The translations under genes were made by a program, and so were the position numbers. The notes under the pieces were generated by a model. It was not told the DNA's origin. It saw only the letters and a program-made list of their open reading frames with translations, and searched no databases. Positions 33,265-44,992 of a stretch of DNA of 64,000 nt are shown here, one piece after another (within the stretch, counting starts at the first letter, position 1; every line of letters starts with the position of its first letter). Location: positions 3,596,001 through 3,660,000 of the forward strand of contig JARKIF010000003.1 of assembly GCA_029378245.1 (NCBI GenBank), read 5' to 3'. Source of the DNA: Roridomyces roridus. Its lineage: Eukaryota > Basidiomycota > Agaricomycetes > Agaricales > Mycenaceae.

Positions 33265-34736
33265 CTCAAAACAACAAGACTAGATGAGTCTCGATACAGA
33301 CGAATCTATATCTAAACAACCCAATCACGAAGCTCCGGGGCGAGTGACAACTATATTGACAGCAGGCAAAGGCGAGTATAAGTCCCTAGTACAGGGCCTT
33401 ATGAAAGGTTGTAGGGAATACTGTGATATTGTCTCGATATGAGTGGTCGAGTTTTGTATTGCGAATCAAGATCCTTGATATGAACCAAGAATGACAATTC
33501 TAAAGCGTTTTTGTAGATTTTAAGCTTCTCAGCTGAACACAAAAGATGTATAAAGGTTTGGCTAAAAGCCGGGTTGCACAAAGCGAGGTATTTGGGTCTC
33601 TCGATCCCTTTTACACTGGTATCCGAGGACGACAGCGACCGATACAACACGGATTTCGTAAATTCCAACAATTCCTGAACCAATTCCTGACACTGAACAC
33701 ACAACCAGACCCTAACTGACACACAAACCGTACCAAGCCGTAGCAAGCCTTCCAAAGCTGCCACTGAGCTGAAACCCTAATCACAATCCAACTGGTACTC
33801 GAACCAACTATGCTTCAAACTCGATTCACACAACAGGAGCCAACAAACAACAATTTAGATTTTCAAGGGCGATTGCTTATTCTACGCAATGCACCTTCGA
33901 AAGCCTCGGACAAATCCCGTAGTCGCAGCTGGTAGCTTGCTAGTGGGGGAAGTATCCGCTGCCCTCTTGGGTAACACTCTATCTACTTTATACATGTCCG
34001 GGAATCATATGATAGTACAAATGAATGGCGCAATAATGATGAATCTCCCACGTATCCTGAATAGAAACGACCTGATTGGTTGATCTGGCACTGGTGCTCA
34101 GTCAGCCAGAGCGCCAAGCCATGATTCAGCATGTTATCTCGTGATTCCATCGCTGATCCATGACTCGGACAGTTTGGATATCTTGTATCCCTTATTCCCC
34201 TCCAGAGTATGGCCTCAAAACGTACTCCCACGTGTTGTAGGTCTCGAACGATACCCATATCTCCCACTCTTGGTCTCGGATACCAGCAGATACTTGACTA
34301 AAAGTCCGTATCCGAGCCGGAATCCACTTATTCCGGCTACTACATCACTTCCATCGGACCCGTCTCGGCGGTCTGCTCATGTTTCAGGTCATTCGGCCGA
34401 CTTGTCCATCATTCCGTGAACTCCCGAACCTCCGAATTGCACTTGCACCAAGGTTTGAACTGCTGACAATCATACAACGGTTAAGAACTGTTTAATTGGT
34501 GTATCCCATTGGTAAGGCAGGTATCCACACCTCCTACATGTTTCGGAGTGAGTCCATCAGTCGTATCCAGGTAAATACCCTTCAACCTGTATAGTACTCT
34601 AAAGTATCCACCGTACTGACTGTCTCTGGGCTCGACATCAGCTCTCGTATTGAGATCATATAGTATGGAAACCACATCTGAAATCGTGCAAAATACGCGT
34701 TTTCAAGGGCAGTCAAATTCCATGCTCATCAGCGGC
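33265..34736. other. Intergenic stretch, no gene recognised
   Basis: About 1.5 kb of AT-richer sequence with no protein-like frame, no paired ends and no RNA gene that I can support. Confidence 0.45.
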
Positions 34737-35355
34737 TCAATGGCATTGTTGAAAATTGGGATCAATGGATGATCTCGTGTTGTGGGCTTCTCCGAAGATG
34801 ACCCCAATCTGCCGGCGGTACATTAGCGTGAATGTTCCCAGAGTAGTGAAAACTTGACCTGGTCGGGTTGAAGCGACTGTTTCAACACCTTTTCGCAGAA
34901 GGCGCGGCTTCGTCCGTAAGACTTGGGAAGTGGGACCCATTCGTCTGGTCCTTGTGGTGCCAAATCAACACAGTCCAAAAATCTGAATACAAACTCTGCA
35001 TCTGCCTTGCCGGGACGATGGCGCACAAAGCGTGCGGGGTACCACTTGACATCCGCTTTCCAGGGGTTCCCGACTCTCGGATCCGGAAGCACTGCAATCT
35101 CCCGGCAGAAGAATCTGGATGCGGGTCAACAACAACACGAGATTGTCAGATCGAGATGACGCACAGTTGTTCTGCTGGTCTGGGAATGCATCTCCGACAG
35201 CGATACCGCACGTCTGGATCATCCCAATCCACACCCTCCTCAGGCTGGCATTGAATATGGGACCAGAATTCACAGCTCTCGCACTGCACCAGACGAGATT
35301 TGTCTTCCTCGGCGTTTTCAATCTGCCCACAGCCGAAGCAGTTGAAACTGTTAGC
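34737..35355 (-). pseudogene. PHD-finger C-terminal fragment
   Basis: Three exons (35355-35165, 35114-34859, 34808-34737) join in phase through 50-nt introns. The first has a PHD zinc finger: NCFGCG, then LVQCESCEFWSHIQC, then YRCRRC (Cys4-His-Cys3 spacing). The second starts FFCREIAVLPDPRVGNPWKA and contains DVKWYPARF, a block that follows PHD fingers in repeated proteins of agarics. The last ends SIDPNFQQCH. PHD fingers bind histone tails. No start exon is present. The upstream half at 35870-36989 may be the rest of the same, internally deleted gene. Confidence 0.65.
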
Positions 35356-35515
35356 CTGGTCATAAAACGAACGAACATGACTCACATTCGCAAAGAGCGT
35401 GTCCGTAACTGCATGGCTTCTCGCCGTCTCTCAATAAATAATATTGCTTCCTATCCTCGTCTGTGCTTTATTGGCGTCTGAGAGCAAGCTGGGATGTACG
35501 ATCCTGCCGTGTATT

Positions 35516-35790
35516 CACTTGCATGATATGCACTTATATGCGGTATCTTGCCGCTCTCGGATTGGGGAGCATGAGGCGTATTCGAGAGCACCTGCCTATT
35601 TCACTTGCATGATATGCACTTACATGGGGTATCTCGCCGCACTCAGATTGGAAAGCATGACTGGATTCGACGAGGCTCCTCCATCTGGACGAGGCTGATG
35701 AAAGTTCATCAGGCGGATGAGCGATTGCGATCTCGAGAGATGTTAAGTAAGGGCGGATGGAAAGTTCATCAGCCGGATCAGCCTCCCAGC
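35516..35790. repeat. Two sets of imperfect direct repeats
   Basis: A unit of about 57 bases starting TCACTTGCATGATATGCACT occurs at about 35516 and 35600. A second unit, AAAGTTCATCAGSCGGATSA, occurs at about 35701 and 35760. Both lie between the two halves of the zinc-domain gene. Confidence 0.75.
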
Positions 35791-35869
35791 CCTCCCGGCC
35801 CATATATGGCATGATATGGCCATACATGTTTTTCCCGGTTTTGGTGATGTAGGCACGCCGACGACGTAC

Positions 35870-36989
35870 CGATTTTGACCCGTTCAACTTGGTCCTCGCT
35901 CGACGAATTATCCTCTGCGAATGTCATTGTTAGTTGAGTCATATTGCTACTTCAAAAACCTACCTTCTGCGTGAGGGAGAATCATTTTTGTAGCGACAGT
36001 TCTCACTTCGTCATTTGACTGGGAAAGAGAGACCGGCGGCTTCGGCACAAATGCCTTGAGTTTATTCCCAGCCTTTGGAAGCGAGTGAGTGTATGAAGAG
36101 TGGGTGTGTAGGCCGCCGTGCTCGAAAATCGCGCCATCATCGTACTGGACCAGAGACCATTCCGCAGTGCAAGGACGGTGGCGAAGGGCAAGCCCACAAG
36201 CACATCGCACCTTGATTTGCTTCGACGCGTCCGCTCCAGGCGCAATTTGCACAGTGCACTCTCCGGAGTTGCATTCAATAATGCCTGAACAGCGATGAAG
36301 TGATAAACGGCCCTTGTCAGGCGTCGCGGCGGAAGTAGACCCTCGCCGACCACCACGCAGTTTGGCAGAGACCCAGTACAAGGCCACCTTCGATGTGGCG
36401 GCAAATTGTGCCCGTGTGAAGTGAACACGGAATCTTCCATTCGGGAATCCATCCCAGGTCGTCAGGACAGCATCAGGGATGTTCTCACTGATCAGGGGGC
36501 TGTCTTGACCGGAATCGGCAGCGGCGAGAGCTGTGTGGGGGTTGTCTACGCAAGATACAATAAGTATTTTCACTTGCAACAATCAACAATAGAAGAGATG
36601 ACATACGAGCTGTTGCAGCGAGGACCTCTCCCTCCTCCCGAACATATCCGAGCAGTGTTGTCCCTGCGACAGAGTCGATGTTAACCACAGTAAGATGAAG
36701 ACGAATCGAATGCAGGCTTACTATCTTCGGCATAATAAGGAGTCAGGCGGGTTCGGTTTGCTTGCCCAGGCCGATGGACTTGCAAATTATGCACCAGAAC
36801 CAGCAGATTGAGCACCACAACAATCAAGGAGAGTAGTACCAGCGTATGGAGCGCAAGAACGGTTCGTACAGTCAGCCAGGGTGAGAGGACCGGATACACC
36901 CAGAGATATAGCTGCTCCAGCTTGTCCATATTTGTGGTTGCGAGAAGACAGAGAAGCATCCCAATGACGGTGGTGGATGTGGTGGACAT
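35870..36989 (-). CDS. Membrane-segment plus GCM/WRKY-like zinc domain protein, N-terminal part
   Basis: Four exons (36989-36722, 36663-36607, 36545-35964, 35914-35870) join in phase. Exon 1 encodes two hydrophobic helices (VIGMLLCLLATT and VLALHTLVLLSLIVVVLNLL). Exon 3 encodes IPDAVLTTWDGFPNGRFRVH, ALYWVSAKLRGGRRGS and a Cys/His module with C-x5-C-x4-C, C-x-C and a final H-x-H (GGLHTH). That module resembles the WRKY-GCM1 zinc domain found at the N-terminus of Mutator-like transposases. Fusion of membrane helices to it is odd, so the join may be fortuitous, or a captured exon. The last exon leaves an open phase and no following exon fits. Confidence 0.45.
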
Positions 36990-37089
36990 GATCAAGAGGG
37001 GAATGAGAAAGGGGTGTTTGGCCTGATCGGCCGCGATGAGCATAAACATATAGTAAAAGATATACATACTGAGCTGGCTGCGAGGCTCT

Positions 37090-37400
37090 GTCGACGCGGC
37101 AAAGTCAACTTCACGCCGATTCAGCGCCGCGTCACTGCCGCATCGCCGCACATTCAACATCTCACTTTCAACGCCGAACCCGTCGTACATCTGCTCCAGG
37201 ATATATTTGCGTCACAAAATAGTAAGTTGTCTGCAGTGTATGTTGGACGCATCAGACGGTTTTCTCAAGCATGGAAGACATGTGTGGTTGGGGCAGAAAA
37301 CTTCGCAACTGCCGCGGCACCAGCTGCATTGGCGCCGCGTCATCGCCGCATCATACGCCGCACCGCCGACCCTTCGCCGCCGTAGTGCCTGCGAAAGTAC
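37090..37400. repeat. GCCGCRTC repeat cluster 2
   Basis: Clustered units such as GCGCCGCGTCACTGCCGCAT and CGCCGCATCATACGCCGCAC, together with the inverted form GACGCGGC. Confidence 0.55.
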
Positions 37401-38149
37401 GAAAGGACCGGCCCAACTTGCACCTGACCATCAGCGTCGAATTGAGAAGTTGGTTGATCGTCGTCGCCCGCAACTCTGAGGCCCAAGACAATACACAGAT
37501 TTGCTTGAGTTCGAGATACATCCGTCAGTGGAGTTAAAATTTGGAATCCTCAGGCTGTAGTCCTGTATTTGTGGGGCATCCAGGAGAGTACTAGTCGGGT
37601 TGATGATGCAACAGCAGAGAAAGCCAACAACACAGAGCCATGGCCACCACCAAAGATTTAAGAGAGACACAGAAATGGTAGACTCTGGCTGGAAAGATGA
37701 GCAATTTGAACCTTGAAGAGTCTTAGTCCTCTGGCTGGATGGACGGAGTGATGCACGAGGCGTGGCTGAGAACGTGCAGGGAAGTCGAGGCGCGTGGAGA
37801 GTACTCATGTGGTGGACTGTGGTGTGATCTGTAAAGCAAGGAGTCTTCTATCTCATTGAACAGCATCCCAGCTGGATGGATGGAGTGATGCATGCAGCCT
37901 GGCCGAGAGCGAGATGCACTGCGGATGTCGAGGCAAGTGGCGAGAATTTCGGTGGTGGTGTAAAACAAGGTGTGAATCGTGTGATGTGATGTGCCAGCGC
38001 TGTCAACGGTCCCGGGACCGGGAACCAAACGGATTACGGTCCGTGGTCGTGGGCAGCAGCAGTGTCGGTGGTTCTTGGTACCTTATTCAATGACGCATTG
38101 ACTGATGGAGACAAATTTCGAAAATGTGAAGCTATTAATGAGGGAGGCA
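37401..38149. other. Intergenic stretch with an imperfect duplication
   Basis: A segment beginning CTGGATGGACGGAGTGATGC at about 37735 is repeated, diverged, at about 37872 and continues for roughly 120 bases. No gene is recognised. Confidence 0.5.
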
Positions 38150-38650
38150 CGCCGCGATGCTACCGCAGAAGTGCCGTGACAACGCCGCATTCCGTATGAC
38201 CATCGCCGCAGACCTTGGGAGAGGAGCCGCGTCATGTCTGCGAAGGGCCGAATCCAAATTATCTACTGCCGAGAACGAGCCGCGGCGCGCTGCGGAATCG
38301 CCGAGTCAACCTTGTCCGACGCGGCGAAGTTATGGTCAACTTCGCCGCGTCCGCCGCATCATCGCCGCACCATCGCCGCGTCATCGCCGCGTCGCCGCAT
38401 CTTTGGCAGTCGAACACTAGCGCCGAACTCGGGATCCATGCACTCAAGGAAGCTCATTCCTTGACCATCGTCGTGGACCACATTCAATGTCTCCGCCTCA
38501 CATGTGTGCCGGAGAAAAATGAACAAGGAACCGTGGATTGGCAGCATATTCAGTCAACTGCCGCACTTTGTGCCGCGTCAATGCCAAATTAACGCCGCTT
38601 CCCCGCCGATTCACCCCAGACGCGGCGAAATATCCTGGCCCTTTCGAAGA
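38150..38650. repeat. GCCGCRTC repeat cluster 3 with a strong hairpin
   Basis: Dozens of CGCCGC units in both orientations. A perfect 14-bp stem with a 6-base loop lies at 38318-38351 (GACGCGGCGAAGTT and its complement). The right end (GACGCGGCGAAATATCC at about 38625) resembles the start of the paralogue fragment at 32080 in inverse orientation. Confidence 0.6.
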
Positions 38651-38705
38651 CGGCGAGGGCGGTCTCACCTGGAATGTGGCGTCGAAAGCGGGTGAGTCGA
38701 AAGAA

Positions 38706-39201
38706 TCAATTCTGCGGCATGGGTTTCAACCCACCGAGGCTGATCCTCCAGAATATGGCCCTCGTGTCGCGACGAACCTGGCCCGACTCGAGCAGGAGCT
38801 CAAACGACTGCGGGACGGGGAGAATCAACTGCGGTGGGGATTCCGAGGAGGTCTGGGAGCTTGGGGGAGAGTCCACCCAGTGGAACGTCGTTGTCTGCGG
38901 AGTTGGATGAAAGGGAAATCTGGGGCGACGCGCGGTGGCGTTTTCCTCGAGAACTGTCACCCATTCGTCGAGGAACTCGTAAAGGCTCTGCAGGAACTGG
39001 GGCGTCCACGAGGGAGCTACGGTTGTCGTAGGAGCGTTCATTCGATGTGGTGCTGGTAGGCGTGAGCTTTGAGGGGGGTGATTCTGTTTTATCCTCGGAC
39101 GCTTGGGCTCTCCTGGTCCAGAAGGGGAAGAGGATGACAGCAGCACCCCTGCCGAACTTCATCGCAATGTGATTAAATTGTTGCGGAGTGGCAAAACGCA
39201 T
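38706..39201 (-). CDS. Hypothetical protein, doubtful
   Basis: An ATG at 39201 opens MRFATPQQFNHIAMKF. A second frame from about 39146 to 38706 reads WTPQFLQSLYEFLDEWVTVL and later PQSFELLLESGQVRR, which looks coding. A splice joining them was not settled, and two frames remain open in parallel. No family recognised. Confidence 0.3.
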
Positions 39202-39786
39202 CTGTTTCCTCGCCGGCTTCGCGGCTTACTCACTCATTGCACTCCTTATTCCCAAATAAGGGGAGCTGTTAAGCTGAGTTAACGGCAGAGGTACGTCAAG
39301 AAATGGAAGAAGCACTAGGCGACGTCGAAAACAAAGGGAATGCAGTGCATGTTTCTTTCATCTTACCGTAAAGATTGTTGTTATTAGCATGACCGAGTCA
39401 TTCGAAAGGATCCGAATTGGACAGTGAGACCAGCTCCGTGTCTCTCCGAGGTGGGGCTGAGGTGCCGATAGTCTCCGTGCGTGCCAGAGTAGATGCATCA
39501 CGAGGAACTGATCCAATGTTGTGAACCTGGCCCCGCCTCTCGCCCGCGCAAAATTGTTAGAGGATACAGGGGCTTCGATGAGTCCGGCACTGGTACCTAC
39601 TAGTCCTCTGCGAGAAGTAGGATAGGCTACAAATGGCCGATGGTTTCTGTTGGAGTGGCATCACCACAAAGATGATGGTCGATCAAAAGTCATGATCGTG
39701 ATGATCCGCTAATTACACATATTTGGACGACATTGAGTACCATGTACGGGACATAAATCTTGGGGAGGTAGGAGAATGGGGCAAAT
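39202..39786. other. Intergenic stretch, no gene recognised
   Basis: Nothing supported. Confidence 0.4.
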
Positions 39787-40680
39787 TCAAAGCCCGAGTA
39801 AATCACGAACGGCCCGATGGCAACTGTACGAACACCGCGCGCAGCTTTGTGCTAGATAGTACCGCCGAACCAACTCTTGCGTGGGCGGTGATATGTCGGA
39901 GTATGAGTCGAGTGTCTTCTGCGCGAGGTGTTGTAGGAACTCCACGAAATCTGCGGTGTTCATTCCAGCAGCTGACCCGATATTCACCTCGCATAAGACG
40001 CGATTTTCGATATTGCGCACGGAAATGTTGGTCATTGCTGGGATGCGATCCGTCAAGATCATGGTGCTAGTGGAGGAAAGGCCTGGTTTCTCCAAATCAA
40101 TGGGGAACAGGAGTGTTGGACTCCTTCTGCGCATCATTTGCACGCCGCCGGGGAACTCGGCGACGGGACCCTCCGGAGGAAGGTCAACGCACGGGAGACG
40201 TGGTGTGGGAGGGTACTGGTCTGTGCACACCTCCCGTGAGATGGGCAATTATCAAGATGAAGAGAATACGTACCTGGGGTGACTTCGTCATGGCAAGTGG
40301 TCAGGCTCTGAGCGGTGCAATCCGGGTATCCGCCATTCACCTGCGTGGATTTCAGGCGGGGCTATTGAACGTCAGCTTGGCTTGAGGCATTATCATGTCG
40401 CGGAACTCACCGCGAGGCGTTCCTGGACGTGTGTCGGCTGTATTGACGCCCATGTAAGAGCGGAGTATTCAACTTTGGTTCAACTCACCACACTGTCGAT
40501 GGTGAGGATCTGCTCCGGGTTCAGCAATTGAAGGGGAAGCGGAAACATCAACTTGTTCACGCACAGTGTGAGAACCTCCGGTTCGATAACTAGTTGTCTG
40601 TAGTACAGATAATGTTCAACCAGACGCACAGCGGACGGAGAACACACGTATGACCAGCTTGAGGGCGACGAGGATGTCAT
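39787..40680 (-). CDS. Hypothetical protein (246 aa), intact four-exon gene
   Basis: Four exons (40680-40489, 40437-40411, 40361-40274, 40220-39787) join in phase; introns are 51, 49 and 53 nt with good borders. The second exon is only 27 bases. The N-terminus (MTSSSPSSWSYVCSPSAVRL) has no signal peptide. Central segments include PPEGPVAEFPGGVQMM and LTDRIPAMTNISVRNIENRV. The C-terminus has DFVEFLQHLAQKTLDSYSDI and a Cys cluster (SCARCSYSC). No known domain is recognised. Clean splicing and absence of breaks argue for a functional gene. Confidence 0.65.
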
Positions 40681-41975
40681 GGCGCAAATGGCGCTCCGCC
40701 TGGGAGGCTCGGAGTGGGCGAAAGAAAGGGAAGAGGGAAGTTGGCCGCGGGGGATTGATGGGGATTGGGTTTTGAACGTGAACGTCAGCTATGTCCGGGG
40801 TCCTGCTGTGGACCCCGGACCCGACGGTTAACCGGCACAAGATGATTGACTCCCATTTGACGCCGCTCTCTTTATTTATGAGGAATTGCATCAAGTTTCG
40901 TTCAATTGGAACCAGGCATGGAAACGGATGAACTGCACCTCATTGGCAGCTGGCAAATGTCCTGTGGATCAGTGGTGCTTGCGGTTTGTTGAACTTGATG
41001 CCTTATATATTGCGCCGCAGTCGTTCGTGAATGGCCGCTTTTTTGAGCTCTGGCCCTTGAAGCTTGTAGAATGATCATCAATCAATTAATTGGGTCATCA
41101 TCAAAACGGCCGTGTTGCAGAATGGCTCCGGTGCCGTCGGTCCTGACCGAGTGTTCTCCTCATGACATACGCCGGACCGACACCGGCAGGGTGGTGGGGC
41201 AGTGAGTGTTCAAATTTGATGCACTTCAATCCCCGGCTGTCGCGGATTCTGAGGGCAGCCAAAAGTGTGGGTCTGCAACAGAAATAAAATGTAAGCTTAG
41301 TGCGTGATTCGACTCCAACTCGACTCAAGCTTCAAACCGTCAACAACAGGAGATTCATGAAAGCTAAAAAACAACCGTCTGCGGTTTTCGTGATCCAGAT
41401 GATCCATAAAGTATAGCTGGAGACCAACATTAATGACACGAATACCGGGGCTTGTCGACCCCAGCAAGTTCAACCCGAGTATGCTCAACTTGAACTCCTA
41501 GATCGCCGGGATTCATCGGTTCATAACTCCTCGGACTTGGACTGTCCCGACGTCGTACCAATTCTCAGTCCTAACTTGGCTAAGTATCGGCGAAACGGCT
41601 GCAAGTCATCAAAATCAAAGGTGGACAAAGGGATGTCAGTTGTCAAGCCAACTCCTGGCCAGCTGTGTCTAGCCCTTGTTCTGAATTTGGTTCAGCCCTT
41701 GTACTTTCAGGGCATACATCTCATTATATTAGCGTCGTATCGGTGTTACAATGAATCCTTCTCCCACTCCCCACAACGACTCCCCGCCATGGCCATACCC
41801 TACAAGAGAACCACGAGAAAAACTGGAACACTACAAGACATTGTCCAACTCGAGTCCAGCTCGAGAATTATCGTAACCGGAGGCAAACTGGGGGCGAGTG
41901 AATACTAAGGACGCAGGGTGGGCAGATGAAAGTGCGTACCCATAAATTATTTCACTCTCAACTTGTCCCGCTGAT
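40681..41975. other. Intergenic stretch, no gene recognised
   Basis: A 92-codon frame at 40616-40894 overlaps the 5' end of the preceding gene and looks like a shadow. Nothing else supported. Confidence 0.4.
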
Positions 41976-42887
41976 TCAAGACTGTTGAGCTAGATGCGAA
42001 TTGCACAGCGTCGGGCCCGCATAATGCAGAAGCACCGCACAGTCTGGCGCCTCGCACTTGTTGAGCCACTTGTTCATCGCCCGCACGACGCTACGCTCTC
42101 CTTTGTCTTTGATGAAGACAAAGTCGAACTTCTCGACGGGCCGGAGCTTCACGGTGGTGGGATCATTCGGGTCGGGGACGGCCTCCATGATGATGGGCTG
42201 CGCTTGGAGGGTGATCGGGGCGTCGTTAATGAGGGAGAGGCGGAGGGCGTTGAGGACGAGAGCGGCGTCGGGGGACAATGCGCGGTCGGCGTGGCCGCAG
42301 ATGGAGTCAGGGACTTCGAAGACGGCGATCTCTTTACCGGCTGTATGAAATGGAGGTGAGTTCATTATTTCGAGTCCTGAAAGCGTGGTACCTACCGGCT
42401 CTGATCTTCCAGACCATGGCCAGCATGTTGTAACCGAACTCCCATGCAACGTTGTAGGAGTCGCTGGATGCCTGCGTGACCGGCGCGGTGAATATTCTGC
42501 GCTCCGGGAGGGCTTCGTGTGGAAAGCCCGCGGGACGAATTGCCCAGCCCATCAGGTACGCCGTCACCCATTGTAAGGCGAAGGCCTGCAACAGCGGGTG
42601 AAGCTGATCCCAGCGGAGAGACATGTCGATGGTATGGTACGGGTGAGTGGATTTCTGCCATTCAAGAGAGCCACGCTCACTCGTTTTATTCTCTTGCGGG
42701 AGAAATAGGTGGTTGGGCCCTCGGTGCAGTACACCAAAGCGCACTCACAGCGGCGGAGCATCGCAATCCCCCAAAGCGCATCAAATATCTCGCCCGGCAT
42801 CGCGGCAACCACCAAAATGATCGAAAACTCTATTGTAGAAGCAAGCATGTTACCGCAAATGGAAGTCAGTCCTCTTGAATGCTTCAT
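41976..42887 (-). CDS. Hypothetical protein of a repeated family (259 aa)
   Basis: Exons 42887-42681, 42603-42396 and 42340-41976 join in phase; introns are 77 and 55 nt. The first part reads MPGEIFDALWGIAMLRRCEC and TYFSRKRIKR, the middle HPLLQAFALQWVTAYLMGWA and VTQASSDSYNVAWEFGYN, and the C-terminal part EKFDFVFIKDKG and KCEAPDCAVLLHY. Degraded relatives lie at 31696-32142 and near 52870, so the family is multi-copy and partly decaying. No enzyme motif is seen. Two alternatives for intron 1 exist; the ATG at 42617 could also start a shorter product. Confidence 0.62.
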
Positions 42888-43770
42888 TGTATCCAAATTA
42901 CGAGAGGAGAGACAATGGGGGGCTGTAGTTGTTTATTTGAACGTGCAATGATTACCCAACATTCATGAGTTTAAAGCGGACAATAAACAGCATCAATTGC
43001 TTACAGAACAGCCTTGAGGTCGCCCCGAGAGAACCCGGAGCCATTCCGGGCGGTTCCGGAGCTGTGCCGACGCACAGGGTGGTTGAACAGCGGATGCCAT
43101 CAAATATGATCTGGCGTTTGATCTGATAACCTAGGAAGTGATGGCGACTTGATCGCCCATCCACATGTCCTGACACGCCAATCAGGCAATCCTCCCAGTC
43201 CAAGGTTTGTAAGTGAACGCCATGATTCGAGCCGAGACCAGGAAAACGCACCCTTTGGAGTAGATATCCTGCAAATAATTCAGTGGCGTTCTTCGGAGTC
43301 TTGCAGCGGATACTCCAGCGCAGGTACTCCCCTTGGCTGAGATATCACTCCAAGCGCTCGCCATCCCCGCTGTTAACACGATTGTTTGTTGGTCATCTCG
43401 AGCGTCGGCGGTGTATAAATTTCACTTGAGGCAGACTCAGCCTCTCAGGTCGTCGAGGTTCGAATCTTCATGATGCTATTACACGTTCGTTAAAGTCTCC
43501 CTGAATTTTTGTGTTGTGAAACCGATGGGCATATGGCGTCCCCTCTTACCGGGCAGAATCCTTGGATCCTAAGAAGACCAGATGTATGATCCTCGCTCAC
43601 GCCGAGTCTGAGAAATTAATTGATAATGGAACGGGGTAACAAAGAAAAAGTTTGGGGCAGGTGGACGGAGATGGAATAAGGAGGATTCGAACCCCGGGTG
43701 CCGACACCGTGAGTTGGCTCTCCTGTCCGAGACCACTGGCATGAGCATTATGTAAACTGACTCTGTGAAA
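42888..43770. other. Intergenic stretch with tRNA-like fragments
   Basis: T-arm-like segments occur at about 43460-43476 (GAGGTTCGAATCTTC, plus) and 43682-43700 (GGGGTTCGAATCC, minus). Neither has a matching acceptor stem. Confidence 0.35.
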
Positions 43771-44992
43771 TCAGATTCGCCCCTCGATGAACCCAACAAT
43801 CTCATCAACCATAGCCTGTCCGTGCGCAGGCTCATGTACGAGCTCATGTCGGCCATCCTGATATTCAAGTTAGCTGAGCTTCCCTCAGTCGCACGAGGGA
43901 GAACAGAAAACGTACGGGATACGAGGTAAACTTCTTATCCACCGCCGGGAGCTTCTCGATTAGCATACGCGCAGCGTCGTGCGATGTCAACTGTTTGAGA
44001 GAACAGTAAGATCGACGGGTCGTAGGCGGGGAAACCACGCGCACCAAGTCATCGGAGCCGTGTACGATGAGGATGGGCAGGGTCGACGGCCACTTGGTGT
44101 AGTTGGAGTTGAAAAGGTCGTCGCCCTACAGAGGAATGAATGGTTCAACTTCAATGAAAGAGGAAGAAGGAGAGAAGCGTAGGCAGCCCACCCATTCAAG
44201 CATCTGCGACATATGTCTCACAGTCCCATACGGCTCTCGCAGCGTATCATGTTTGCTCATCTCGTTGTATGCCGCATCGTGTGTCAGGCCCTATAATTGG
44301 CTTCAGGATACCATCCCCACCAGGGACACGAACTTACCGGATGCTGTACCTTCCTTGAAGTATCCGTGTGTGCATACGGATCCTCGCCTGTTGCCTCCTT
44401 TTCTGCGGTCCAGAAACGCAAATACGGACTCGGAGACGTGGTGAGGATGAGCGGGCTGCAAGGAATCACGCCACGCAAGCCGAGGGAGGTGACAGCGTCC
44501 GGTCGGCGCACGACAAAGTTGAGAGTTTCGCCGCCACCCATCGAATGACCCGACAGGAAGAGTGGGAGCGAGGGAAAGGCCGTGTGCGTGTGAGTCAAAG
44601 CCCATTCCACCTTATGTATTCAACGTTAATATTCGGTAAGAAAGAATGAAGAAGCAGCAACGCACATCGTCCATCTGCTTCTCCACGTCCGTCTTTCCAT
44701 ACGCAGCCCTGCCACTCCCATGCTCCTCGTCCAACGCCGTCTTACCGAACCCGCGCTGGTCGTACGCAAAGACATTGATCCCGCGCCTCGCGAATTCAGC
44801 GTGCACCTCGGTGTACCGCCCGATATGCTCTGTGAATCCGTGTACGAAGACCATCGCGGCTTTCGATAGAGTCCCCCCTGGGACGAGGTAGGTGCGCGTG
44901 TAGAATTGCGTCGAGTGGGGGCCCGGGAGCCATGCCTCGGCGTAGTCGTCCGAGGTCATGGATTCGAGTGTGTGGAGGGGCTTGAGAGGCAT
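43771..44992 (-). CDS. Monoacylglycerol lipase-type alpha/beta hydrolase (313 aa)
   Basis: Six exons (44992-44666, 44610-44338, 44290-44192, 44125-44045, 43990-43916, 43857-43771) join in phase; every intron is phase 0 and 47-66 nt. The oxyanion motif is VFVHGFTEHIGRY, followed by FAYDQRGFGKT. The nucleophile motif is GHSMGGG with Ser132. The acid is in VHGSDDL (about Asp259) and the histidine in GRHELVHE (His289). Length and motifs match the yeast Yju3/human MGLL family, which cleaves monoacylglycerols to fatty acid and glycerol, usually at lipid droplets. No signal peptide is present. Confidence 0.92.

Noticed and set aside
43400..43480. Possible tRNA gene (GAGGC/GCCTC anticodon-like stem, T-arm GAGGTTCGAATCTTC)
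   Set aside because: The acceptor arms do not pair, the D-loop lacks GG and position 33 is not T.
43670..43760. Possible minus-strand tRNA (GGGGTTCGAATCC)
   Set aside because: The 3' TTATTCC has no GGAATAA partner upstream and no proper anticodon arm; treated as a tRNA-like relic.
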